A DNA stretch of 64,000 bases, taken from Spirirestis rafaelensis WJT71-NPBG6 (lineage in GTDB: Bacteria > Cyanobacteriota > Cyanobacteriia > Cyanobacteriales > Nostocaceae). A model generated the notes under the pieces. The model was given only the letters and a program-made list of their open reading frames with translations, made no database searches and was not told the DNA's origin. Positions 44,282-50,722 of the stretch are shown here, piece by piece; the first letter of the stretch is position 1, and each line of letters starts with the position of its first letter. The position numbers and the translations under genes are program-made. The DNA is taken from NCBI GenBank assembly GCA_019359015.1, contig JAHHID010000003.1:117037-181036 (forward strand). The letters are read 5' to 3'.

Positions 44282-44433
44282 GATTGAGGAATGGGGACTA
44301 GTACTCGACCAACCCAAAAATGACGGGTGAAGGCAGGCAGGGGAGGCAGGGGAAGCAGCGGAAGCAGGGGGGGAAAGAACTTGATTTTCTTACCATAAAC
44401 CCCGCACGCGTTGCCTTGGCAGACTACTAGGGC
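44282..44433. repeat. GGCAGGGGA low-complexity spacer
   Basis: GGCAGGCAGGGGAGGCAGGGGAAGCAGCGGAAGCAGGGG tandem-like purine run at about 44332-44370, then unique sequence to the MITE-like element. No gene. Confidence 0.5.
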
Positions 44434-44613
44434 GTGTTTTCGCTCTCCGAAAAGCCCTCAGGCTGGAAGCCTGGGGCTACAAAAACAGAGCTTACCTTGT
44501 CCTAAGGGACACGCTACGCGAACGTGGGCTAAGAAAAAAGCGTTTTAGTCCGCGCAGGCGGACTTCGTTCGTATAGCCGCACCCTTCAGGGTGTCGGGCA
44601 AGAGCGAAAACAC
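44434..44613. mobile_element. 180-bp composite MITE-like element with 13-bp terminal inverted repeats
   Basis: Perfect TIRs: GTGTTTTCGCTCT (44434-44446) and AGAGCGAAAACAC (44601-44613). Inside are an R2 hairpin block (AAGCCCTCAGGCTGGAAGCC), an ACGCTACGCGAACG block and a complete R1 copy (44546-44604). It has no coding capacity, so it is non-autonomous. No clear target-site duplication is visible. Confidence 0.7.
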
Positions 44614-44653
44614 TATATTCAACATCACACGGAAAAACGGGAACGAAAAGCAG

Positions 44654-46234
44654 ATGCCTAATATCGTAAAACCACCCTGCGATGAAGGCGTCATACGCAC
44701 TACATCCAGTCATGAGCCATGTGCTAGAGATGTTAGACCGTGGGTTTTAGCAGCAACGATTCTTGGCTCCAGCATGGCGATGATTGATGGTAGTGTGGTT
44801 AACGTCGCACTACCTGTAATGCAAGCTCGATTGAATGCAACGGCAACTCAGGTACAGTGGGTGGTGGAGTCCTACGCGCTGTTTCTGGCAGCATTAATTT
44901 TAGTCGGTGGATCGCTGGGTGATAACTTTGGACGGCGACGCATCTTTACTGTAGGAATCGCACTTTTCGCTTTAGCCTCGATTTGGTGTGGATTGTCGCC
45001 CAATATAAATCAGTTAATTTTAGCACGAGCCATACAGGGAATTGGAGGTGCGCTGTTAGTGCCTGGGAGTTTGGCAATCATAAGTGCTGCATTTAGTCAA
45101 GAACAACGAGGACAGGCGATCGGTACTTGGTCGGGTTTTACTGCGATTACATCAGCACTGGGTCCTGTCTTGGGTGGTTGGTTAGTCGAACAAGCATCTT
45201 GGCGTTGGATCTTTTTTCTGAATGTGCCTATAGCATTGGTGGTCTTAGGAATTGTGTTTTGGCGCGTACCAGAAAGCCGTAATGAAGCCGCAACGGGTAA
45301 GCTGGATTGGTGGGGTGCATTTTTGGTCACAGTCGGCTTAGGTAGTCTTGTCTATGGATTGCTGGAAGCAGGACATAGAAGCTTGAGCGATCCAGTTGTG
45401 ATTATTGGATTGAGCATGGGTATTGCAACGCTGATTGTGTTTGTGCTGGTGGAGAAAAGCCAGCGATCGCCGATGATGCCATTAAGTTTATTTCGTTCTC
45501 AAACCTTCAGTGGTGCAAACTTACTCACCCTGCTGTTGTATGCTGCATTGGGTGGAGTGTTATTCTTTTTTCCGTTTAATCTAATTCAGGTACAAGGTTA
45601 CTCACCGACTGCCGCAGGTGGTGCTTTTTTACCACTAATTCTGTTAATGTTTCTGCTGTCACGTTGGTCAGGTGGATTAATCAGTCGTTACGGAGCAAAA
45701 CTACCATTGATTATCGGTCCGAGTATTGCTGCTGTCGGATTTGCTCTGTTTGCTTTACCCAGCATTGGTGGTAGTTATTGGACAACATTCTTTCCCGCGA
45801 TCATTGTGTTGGGATTTGGCATGGCAATTAGCGTTGCACCACTAACTACTACAGTAATGGGAGCGGTGAAAGTCGAGCAAGCTGGAACTGCTTCCGGGAT
45901 TAATAATGCAGTTGCTCGAACTGCCAGTTTACTAGCGATCGCTGTTTTTAGTCTAATCGTTTCCCATGCCTTTAATTCTGCTCTTGATACTCGTTTAACA
46001 CAGCTACAAATATCACCATTAGTCCAACAAATGCTAGACCCGCAACGAGTCAAGCTAGCTGGAGCAGAAATTCCACCTGGATTAAGTGAAGCAGTTGCTT
46101 CGGTATTGAAACAAGCGATCGCTCAATCATTTGTAAGTAGTTTTCGTTTGGTTATGCTGATTGCATCTGGACTGGCGATCGTCAGCGCGATCGTTGCAGC
46201 GTTGATGATTAAGCCGCAAGACACCCTTAACTAA
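44654..46234 (+). CDS. DHA2-family (EmrB/QacA-type) 14-TM drug:H+ antiporter
   Basis: 526 residues from the ATG at 44654; an in-frame GTG at 44591 lies inside the MITE and is rejected. Major facilitator motifs: M-A-M-I-D-G-S-V-V-N-V-A-L-P (DHA2 motif D1), G-G-S-L-G-D-N-F-G-R-R-R (motif A), L-I-L-A-R-A-I-Q-G-I-G-G-A (motif B) and G-P-V-L-G-G-W-L-V (motif C, antiporters). Hydrophobic segments number about fourteen. It probably exports small amphipathic or cationic compounds using the proton gradient. A fusion-partner gene (EmrA) is absent. The MITE ends only 40 bases upstream and may affect its promoter. Confidence 0.9.
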   Translation: MPNIVKPPCDEGVIRTTSSHEPCARDVRPWVLAATILGSSMAMIDGSVVNVALPVMQARLNATATQVQWVVESYALFLAALILVGGSLGDNFGRRRIFTVGIALFALASIWCGLSPNINQLILARAIQGIGGALLVPGSLAIISAAFSQEQRGQAIGTWSGFTAITSALGPVLGGWLVEQASWRWIFFLNVPIALVVLGIVFWRVPESRNEAATGKLDWWGAFLVTVGLGSLVYGLLEAGHRSLSDPVVIIGLSMGIATLIVFVLVEKSQRSPMMPLSLFRSQTFSGANLLTLLLYAALGGVLFFFPFNLIQVQGYSPTAAGGAFLPLILLMFLLSRWSGGLISRYGAKLPLIIGPSIAAVGFALFALPSIGGSYWTTFFPAIIVLGFGMAISVAPLTTTVMGAVKVEQAGTASGINNAVARTASLLAIAVFSLIVSHAFNSALDTRLTQLQISPLVQQMLDPQRVKLAGAEIPPGLSEAVASVLKQAIAQSFVSSFRLVMLIASGLAIVSAIVAALMIKPQDTLN

Positions 46235-46431
46235 GTACAGCTTTGCATAAGTTCGTAGCGTTTTGAAACGCACTCGTAGCGCACCAGGTAGCGCAGGGTG
46301 ACGCAGAGTTTTTGTGATAAATTTTCGTCATTAATTTATGCAATATTGTACTTAGCTTCAAGTCTTTCACAAATGCCATTTACGGAACTTTTGTTGCAGT
46401 TGCTCATCGTTAAACTATAGCGCTATCTTTA
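46235..46431. other. Intergenic region with short GTAGCGCA repeats
   Basis: ACGCACTCGTAGCGCACCAGGTAGCGCAGGG shows a duplicated GTAGCGCA. Otherwise unique, without a gene. Confidence 0.35.
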
Positions 46432-46695
46432 CTAACTTTTTTTATAAACATCTTTCCGATGCTTGCACTGCAAAATTTGTACGAGTTGACTTTCATCGTT
46501 AATCTCGTAACGAACTCTATAATCACCAATCCGGATACGATACTCGTTATCAGAACCTTTTAACTTGACAATTCCATCGGGACGCGGTTCCGAAGCAAGA
46601 TTTTGGATTTTTTCAATAACACGCGGGGCAACATCATTTGGTAAGTTGTCAATCTGCTTTTGTACCGACTTTGAAATAACGATCGTGTAACTCAT
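46432..46695 (-). CDS. RelE/ParE-family toxin
   Basis: 87 residues. The fold signature is clear: Y-T-I-V-I-S-K-S-V-Q-K-Q-I-D-N-L-P, then V-I-E-K-I-Q-N-L-A, L-K-G-S-D-N-E-Y-R-I-R-I-G-D-Y-R-V-R-Y-E-I and C-K-H-R-K-D-V-Y. The R-I-R-I-G-D-Y-R-V-R-Y core and C-terminal basic/His-Arg-Lys residues are those of RelE-type ribosome-dependent mRNA interferases, intact by eye. Its ATG overlaps the stop of the upstream antitoxin (TAATG), giving translational coupling. Confidence 0.93.
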   Translation of the reverse strand: MSYTIVISKSVQKQIDNLPNDVAPRVIEKIQNLASEPRPDGIVKLKGSDNEYRIRIGDYRVRYEINDESQLVQILQCKHRKDVYKKS

Positions 46696-46940
46696 TATCT
46701 CTGATTTGAGCGGTTAGCAAGATATTCATCTATAGTCACGGACTCACCATCTTTATACTCAGTGCGAACTGCTTGAATTTCTGCCTGTGTTTCTGCATCA
46801 TCTTCGTACAACGCTTCTTCGGCTTCAAAAATTTGTTGCTCAATTAGCTCTTGAAGTTGACGTTTTTCTGTTAAATCAAGCGAAGATATTGCTTCTGCTA
46901 AAGTTTCTAAGGAGAGTTGTAGTTTAACAATGGCTGGCAT
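46695..46940 (-). CDS. Cognate antitoxin of the RelE-like toxin
   Basis: 81 residues from the ATG at 46940, set by TAGGAG five bases upstream; the frame extends to 47063 without other support. N-terminal dimerisation helices (L-S-L-E-T-L-A-E-A-I-S-S-L-D-L-T-E-K-R-Q-L-Q-E-L-I-E) precede a very acidic segment and the tail S-V-T-I-D-E-Y-L-A-N-R that would wrap the toxin. No classical MetJ/Arc or AbrB motif is evident, a common situation for cyanobacterial antitoxins of this type. The stop overlaps the toxin start by one base, giving the standard antitoxin-toxin operon order. Confidence 0.85.
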   Translation of the reverse strand: MPAIVKLQLSLETLAEAISSLDLTEKRQLQELIEQQIFEAEEALYEDDAETQAEIQAVRTEYKDGESVTIDEYLANRSNQR

Positions 46941-47240
46941 TTTTCTCCTATTGGGTGTGTTTTTTTCGCATTTTGACACCATTATGCTGATTTTAACAGT
47001 TATATTTTTGTCAAGCCGAAAGTCTTTGGGTTGTGTTTCAGGGCAAATGCATCTAAACTTCACGCTTGTGGGGTGCGACGCAGCAATTTGATTCGCCTAA
47101 CTCACGATTATGGTCACGCATCTGGTGAAATATGCGATCACCGTTAGGTGTACCACAGGTATCGCATATTTTCGACTTTATCGATTTTCTATCGACGCGA
47201 TGCCTGCGGCAAGTCGCTAGATGAAAACTGCTGTAATCAC
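46941..47240. other. Intergenic region with GCGATGCCTGCGGC repeat
   Basis: 300 bases. Near 47197-47220, GACGCGATGCCTGCGGCAAGTCGCTAG is a fragment of a dispersed mosaic repeat. A promoter for the toxin-antitoxin operon must lie near 46960-47060 (minus strand). No gene. Confidence 0.4.
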
Positions 47241-47484
47241 GGGAACGGTTTCACAACTTGCGGGAGTGGTTCCACAACTTATGGGAGTGGTTCCACAACT
47301 TGCGGGAGTGGTTCCACAACTTATGGGAGTGGTTCCACAACTTATGGGAGTGGTTCCACAACTTATGGGAGCGGTTCCACAACTTATGGGAGTGGTTCCA
47401 CAACTTACGGGAACGGTTCCACAACTTACGGGAACGGTTCCATAACTTATGGGAACGGTTCCACAACTTATGGGAGCGGTCTGC
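47241..47484. repeat. 21-bp tandem repeat (minisatellite), 11 full units
   Basis: Eleven contiguous 21-bp units, each beginning GGGAGTGG or GGGAACGG and ending CAACTTAT/GC/AC, plus a partial twelfth that decays into unique sequence. Variation is concentrated at unit positions 5-6 and 20-21. All three plus frames and one minus frame stay open across the array. No promoter or Shine-Dalgarno supports coding. Confidence 0.95.
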
Positions 47485-47666
47485 CTTCAAACTTTTATCA
47501 AACTTATACAATTATTTCTACAAAAATCAACATCTAGTGATTAAATACCGAAAAATTACTGGTATCACCTGAAAAGTTTATTAGAAAAAATTGTGAGTTA
47601 CGCTGAACCGGAATGCTGTTTACCTGAGGCAAGCTAGCTCTAGAAGTATCTTAAAGAAATAAATTT
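47485..47666. other. Spacer after the minisatellite
   Basis: AT-rich unique sequence. It probably includes the promoter of the gene at 47667. No feature recognised. Confidence 0.35.
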
Positions 47667-48062
47667 ATGTCTCGTCTAAAACGCACATCCCGCATTTTAG
47701 AAAAAGCTCAGTTAAGATCCGCTGGACTGAAATCGATTGTTCCAAACGTCAAATTTGATGAAAATTATAGTCTAGAAAAACTGATTGAGTCAATTGAGCA
47801 GTTACGTAACAAAATTGATGTTTACAATACGGCTCTGTCTGTGGTTGACTCTTCTAAAACTGAAATTGAAGACATGGAAAAAAACTTGAGTCAGCTTTCT
47901 GAGAAGATGTTGATGGTGGTTGGTATCAAATACGGCAAAGACAGCCGCGAATATGAGATGGCAGGTGGTGTTCGCTATAGCGATCGCATCCGCAAAATCA
48001 GATCAAGTCGCTTGAAAAATGTTGCAGAGCAAGCATTAGATGAGAATATGAAAACTGCATAG
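47667..48062 (+). CDS. Coiled-coil hypothetical protein
   Basis: 131 residues. A Lys/Arg-rich start (M-S-R-L-K-R-T-S-R-I-L-E-K-A-Q-L-R-S-A-G-L-K-S-I) is followed by a heptad-rich helix (about 35-85, E-K-L-I-E-S-I-E-Q-L-R-N-K-I-D-V-Y and E-I-E-D-M-E-K-N-L-S-Q-L-S-E-K-M). A conserved-looking segment follows: V-V-G-I-K-Y-G-K-D-S-R-E-Y-E-M-A-G-G-V-R-Y-S-D-R-I-R-K. The last motif (K-Y-G-K-D-S-x-E-Y-E-x-A-G-G) suggests a real family seen in cyanobacterial accessory regions. Function unknown; nothing indicates catalysis. Confidence 0.7.
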   Translation: MSRLKRTSRILEKAQLRSAGLKSIVPNVKFDENYSLEKLIESIEQLRNKIDVYNTALSVVDSSKTEIEDMEKNLSQLSEKMLMVVGIKYGKDSREYEMAGGVRYSDRIRKIRSSRLKNVAEQALDENMKTA

Positions 48063-48085
48063 TAGCGACTGTCTTAAAAGTCAAG

Positions 48086-48165
48086 TGATCGCTGCCGAGG
48101 GAGAATTAATTTTGACAAGCGATCGCTCCGCCAACCCCAAGGGCGATGGCACCAAAGACTAAGCT
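48086..48165. repeat. Direct-repeat copy 1 flanking the kinase segment
   Basis: GATCGCTGCC, then GAGAATTAATTTTGACAAGC, then GATCGC and ACCAAAGAC match the stretch at 48982-49042 in the same order and orientation, with a 20-base extra block here (CGCCAACCCCAAGGGCGATG). Confidence 0.7.
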
Positions 48166-48250
48166 AAGACTTCCCAAGTTAAGGTGTAATTTGCACCATC
48201 ACGAGTAAATTTGCCGCGTTGCTCTCCAAGACCAGCTTGCTGTTAGGGTT
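48165..48250 (-). pseudogene. Possible 3' fragment of an unknown gene
   Basis: Read on the minus strand, the sequence gives Q-A-G-L-G-E-Q-R-G-K-F-T-R-D-G-A-N-Y-T-L-T-W-E-V-L-A then a stop. The strand-turn-strand pattern looks like a genuine protein C-terminus, but no upstream continuation exists because the kinase gene's 3' end begins at 48252. A gene remnant is the likeliest reading; the source gene is not identified. Confidence 0.35.
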
Positions 48251-48251
48251 T

Positions 48252-48797
48252 TTAACCTGCGGCAGCAGAAATTGCTAAAACCTTAGCTTGAATAATGTCC
48301 ACTACCTCCTCTAGGGTCAAACAAGAAGTATTTATTATAGGAATGTTTTTTTCCCGCGCTTGCTTGCGTAGAAACTTAACCCAGTTTTGCATATCATGAG
48401 TAACTAATTCTGGTTGTTGCCGATTGTTGAGCAGGCGATCGCGCATTATTTCCCAATCGCAGTCAATTAAAATAATTGCGTATTTTGTGACACCGAATTT
48501 ACGGCAAGCGTCCTCAATAAAATTAAAGCGAGCTTGTCCTTCTATGATTACCGTGTCTGTACTTTGATATTCGCGGGTAATCTTTTCAATCCACTTGTGT
48601 GTGGCAATTTCCTGGAATCTTTCCAAACAACCCGCTTGCGAAATCATCTCGGTGAAAGAGGGAACATCATCAGAATCAGCGTGCAGGAAAACACGAGACG
48701 GATTAGTATTATGTTCCCGAAGAGTAGCAACTATTGTAGTTTTTCCAACACCGGATGCACCAGATAAAAAGAGGATAGTCGGAGTGTTTTGCAACAT
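48252..48797 (-). CDS. P-loop kinase / AAA-family NTPase
   Basis: 181 residues from the ATG at 48797 (M-L-Q-N-T-P-T-I-L-F-L-S-G-A-S-G-V-G-K-T-T); an in-frame ATG at 48842 would start inside an ABC-transporter fragment and is not preferred. Walker A is G-A-S-G-V-G-K-T-T (about 12-20) and a Walker B-like strand is T-V-I-I-E-G-Q-A-R. D-C-D-W-E-I-M-R-D-R-L resembles the D-x-x-x-x-x-x-R-x-x-x lid of small-molecule and nucleotide kinases. The substrate is unknown; similarity to antibiotic phosphotransferases or adenylylsulfate-type kinases is possible. Direct repeats and an ABC-gene fragment flank it, indicating recent insertion or rearrangement. Confidence 0.75.
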   Translation of the reverse strand: MLQNTPTILFLSGASGVGKTTIVATLREHNTNPSRVFLHADSDDVPSFTEMISQAGCLERFQEIATHKWIEKITREYQSTDTVIIEGQARFNFIEDACRKFGVTKYAIILIDCDWEIMRDRLLNNRQQPELVTHDMQNWVKFLRKQAREKNIPIINTSCLTLEEVVDIIQAKVLAISAAAG

Positions 48798-48815
48798 TAT
48801 ATTTGCCGCTTTAAC

Positions 48816-48970
48816 TAAATTGCTGGGCGTAAAATCGCGCATAGCGACGCAAAGAGCATTAACAATTCTTCATGAGTGCCAGATTCGACAATTTGACCGC
48901 ATTCCAGAACTAAAATGCGATCGCATCTTCTGACTATACTCAAAGGGTAAGCAATAATAAATACTGTTTA
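48816..48970 (-). pseudogene. 3' fragment of an ABC exporter gene (copy of 50723 gene end)
   Basis: On the minus strand it reads [21 protein letters not shown] then [13 protein letters not shown], then a frameshift. This matches the C-terminus of the intact ABC gene at 50723-52468 ([20 protein letters not shown]). The H-loop His is replaced by Tyr. About 150 bases are recognisable and nothing upstream of the H-loop remains. The nucleotide match to 50730-50885 is strong. Confidence 0.85.
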
Positions 48971-48981
48971 GTCATGAGAAG

Positions 48982-49042
48982 CGATCGCTGCCAGTCGAGA
49001 ATTAATTTTGACAAGCAAGCGATCGCACCAAAGACGGAGAGA
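48982..49042. repeat. Direct-repeat copy 2 flanking the kinase segment
   Basis: GATCGCTGCC, GTCGAGAATTAATTTTGACA, then AGCAAGCGATCGCACCAAAG matches copy 1 at 48086-48165. Together they bracket the gene fragment, kinase and ABC remnant. Confidence 0.7.
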
Positions 49043-49256
49043 AAAAAGGCTTATCCGAACCGTATTGGCATCGCACCGATAACAAATCGAAGAAAAACAC
49101 CAGGACTTGAGTAAAGAGTAGAACTTCATACCTAAAAAATATTTCAGAAATATTACCCAACAAGTGTGAGATATATAATTAAGGCTATTTCGTAGCGATA
49201 CTCCACAGGAGTCGCTCTGTAATAGCGCTGTTGCTCTTTAAAAATTTAGCTTAATT
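49043..49256. other. Unassigned spacer before the CHAT gene
   Basis: Unique sequence. GTAGCGATACTCCACAGGAGTCGCTCTGTAATAGCG near 49193-49227 contains a small hairpin (GCGATACTCC/GGAGTCGC). No gene. Confidence 0.35.
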
Positions 49257-50123
49257 GTGAGCATTTCTCATACACAAACTCGGAATATCTTACTTTTATC
49301 AGCGAATCCTAAAAAAACCAGCCAACTGCGTCTAGCTGAGGAGATGCGCGATATTAAGGAAGGGTTGAGACTATCAGAGTATCGTGACCAATTTTCAATT
49401 AGTACCGCAGAAGCTATACGTCCCAGAGATATACGTAGAGCTATTTTGACATATAAACCACATATTATTCAGTTTTCTGGGCATGGTTCTCAAGAAGAAG
49501 GTTTGTTATTTGAAGATGAGACAGGTGCAGTCAAGTTTGTTGATGGGTCAGCTTTAGCGGGTTTATTTGAATTATTTGCAAATCAAGTTGAGTGTGTTGT
49601 TCTCAATGCTTGCTATTCAAAATATCAAGCTGCGGAAATTGCCGGACATATTAATTATGTAGTGGGGATGAGTCAGGCAATTCCAGACAAAGCTGCAATT
49701 GAATTTGCTGTGGGTTTTTATGATGGACTGGGAGCGGGTAAAGGTTATGATTTTGCTTATAAATTAGGTTGTAATGCCATCTTGATGGCTGGAATCAAAC
49801 AGCATTTAATTCCAGAGTTAATTCAATCTCCGAATTTAAAACCGCAATTATCAACGGATTTATCTAAAAACTATATTTCCGAAGTATCGCAGAATATATA
49901 TATTGAAAGACCTCCAGTTGAAGCAAGATGCTACCAAGAGATTTTACAACCAGGAGCGCTGATTCGTATCAAAGCTCCGCAGAAAATGGGTAAAACAATT
50001 GGTATAGGGTTGCAACTAAAGCCGAATGGAAAAACCTGGTTGAAGTTCAGGCAATTTATCCAAAAGCAGAAGCTGTCGGTAGCTTTACTGTTTTTAATAT
50101 TAAGGGAAACAACTACCGCTTAA
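49257..50123 (+). pseudogene. CHAT-domain / AAA-like protein gene, truncated at its P-loop
   Basis: 288 codons from GTG. Residues 1-190 form a CHAT (caspase-like) protease domain: I-L-L-L-S-A-N-P-K-K at the start, catalytic His 76 in F-S-G-H-G, and Cys 119 in V-V-L-N-A-C-Y. Then Y-I-E-R-P-P-V-E-A-R-C-Y-Q-E-I-L-Q-P-G-A-L-I-R-I-K-A-P begins the AAA-like domain that normally follows in cyanobacterial CHAT-AAA proteins (established, from memory). The homology stops at M-G-K-T (245-247), where family members continue S-L-(M/L). From base 50000 the sequence is that of higB in another frame, so the last 41 residues are junk. The protease half could still be expressed as a truncated protein. Confidence 0.8.
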
Positions 50124-50224
50124 TTGTTGATATTGTTTACGAAACCGAAAGAATCTATATTAAATATGTTCTAAGTCACGCCGAATATGATAAGGATAAA
50201 TGGAAAAATGACCCGTACTTTTAA
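50000..50224 (+). pseudogene. higB: 5'-truncated higB toxin gene
   Basis: The frame from 50000 reads W-Y-R-V-A-T-K-A-E-W-K-N-L-V-E-V, then F-T-V-F-N-I-K-G-N-N-Y-R-L-I-V-D-I, then Y-V-L-S-H-A-E-Y-D-K-D-K-W-K. This is the C-terminal two-thirds of the HigB (PF09907-type) mRNA interferase. The usual N-terminus (about 30-35 residues) and start codon are missing; a TAA lies nine bases upstream in frame. It overlaps the CHAT gene end in a different frame and runs 17 bases into higA. No start codon means the toxin is probably not made. Confidence 0.85.
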
Positions 50225-50606
50225 TCCTGAATCTTACGGTAAGCTGCTAGCCGAATATAAACCAAAAACAATTACTACCGAAGAAGAAAACGAAGAAGCT
50301 ATTAAATTAGCCCAAAACTTAGAGCATCGTCCCAATCGTACACCAGAAGAAGAGATTCTTTTGGAACTATTGGTGACATTAATTGAGAAATTTGAAGAAA
50401 CCCATTACCCAATTCCCCAAGGAACACCTCATTCAATGCTAATGCACCTGATGGATGCACGCGATATTACGACCGAAGCATTAGCTGATGTAATTGGCTC
50501 GTTGGAAGTTGTACGGGAAATTATTAACGGCGAACGTACCATCAACAAAACAGAAGCAGAAGCACTTGCAAACTATTTTCATGTAGATGCCAGTTTATTT
50601 GCCTAA
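50208..50606 (+). CDS. higA: HigA-type antitoxin, HTH protein
   Basis: 132 residues from the ATG at 50208, which lies within the last codons of higB, the usual overlap for this operon; a start at 50187 is rejected. An acidic helical N-terminal half (T-T-E-E-E-N-E-E-A-I-K-L-A-Q-N-L-E) is followed by a C-terminal helix-turn-helix (about 93-130): A-R-D-I-T-T-E-A-L-A-D-V-I-G-S-L-E-V-V-R-E-I-I-N-G-E-R. HigA antitoxins bind HigB and repress their operon. Here higB is truncated, so it would be an orphan repressor or anti-addiction module. Coding appears intact. Confidence 0.85.
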   Translation: MTRTFNPESYGKLLAEYKPKTITTEEENEEAIKLAQNLEHRPNRTPEEEILLELLVTLIEKFEETHYPIPQGTPHSMLMHLMDARDITTEALADVIGSLEVVREIINGERTINKTEAEALANYFHVDASLFA

Positions 50607-50722
50607 AAACCATGCGATCGCGCTTTCAATTTGGCTATTATCGCACCACTCAAATTAATCATGCGATCGCACTGAAAAATCTAGCAATCTTCGGGCAATA
50701 TCAAGCGCACTTGATATAACTA
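50607..50722. other. Spacer rich in HIP1 sites
   Basis: Three ATGCGATCGC or related octamers in about 60 bases (50612-50676). No gene. Confidence 0.5.

Noticed and set aside
47241..47484. CRISPR array
   Set aside because: Units are contiguous with no spacers and there are no cas genes.
47148..47572. Four overlapping ORFs across the 21-bp repeat (both strands)
   Set aside because: All follow from a stop-free 21-bp unit; none has a Shine-Dalgarno or a plausible N-terminus, and the frames cannot all be real.
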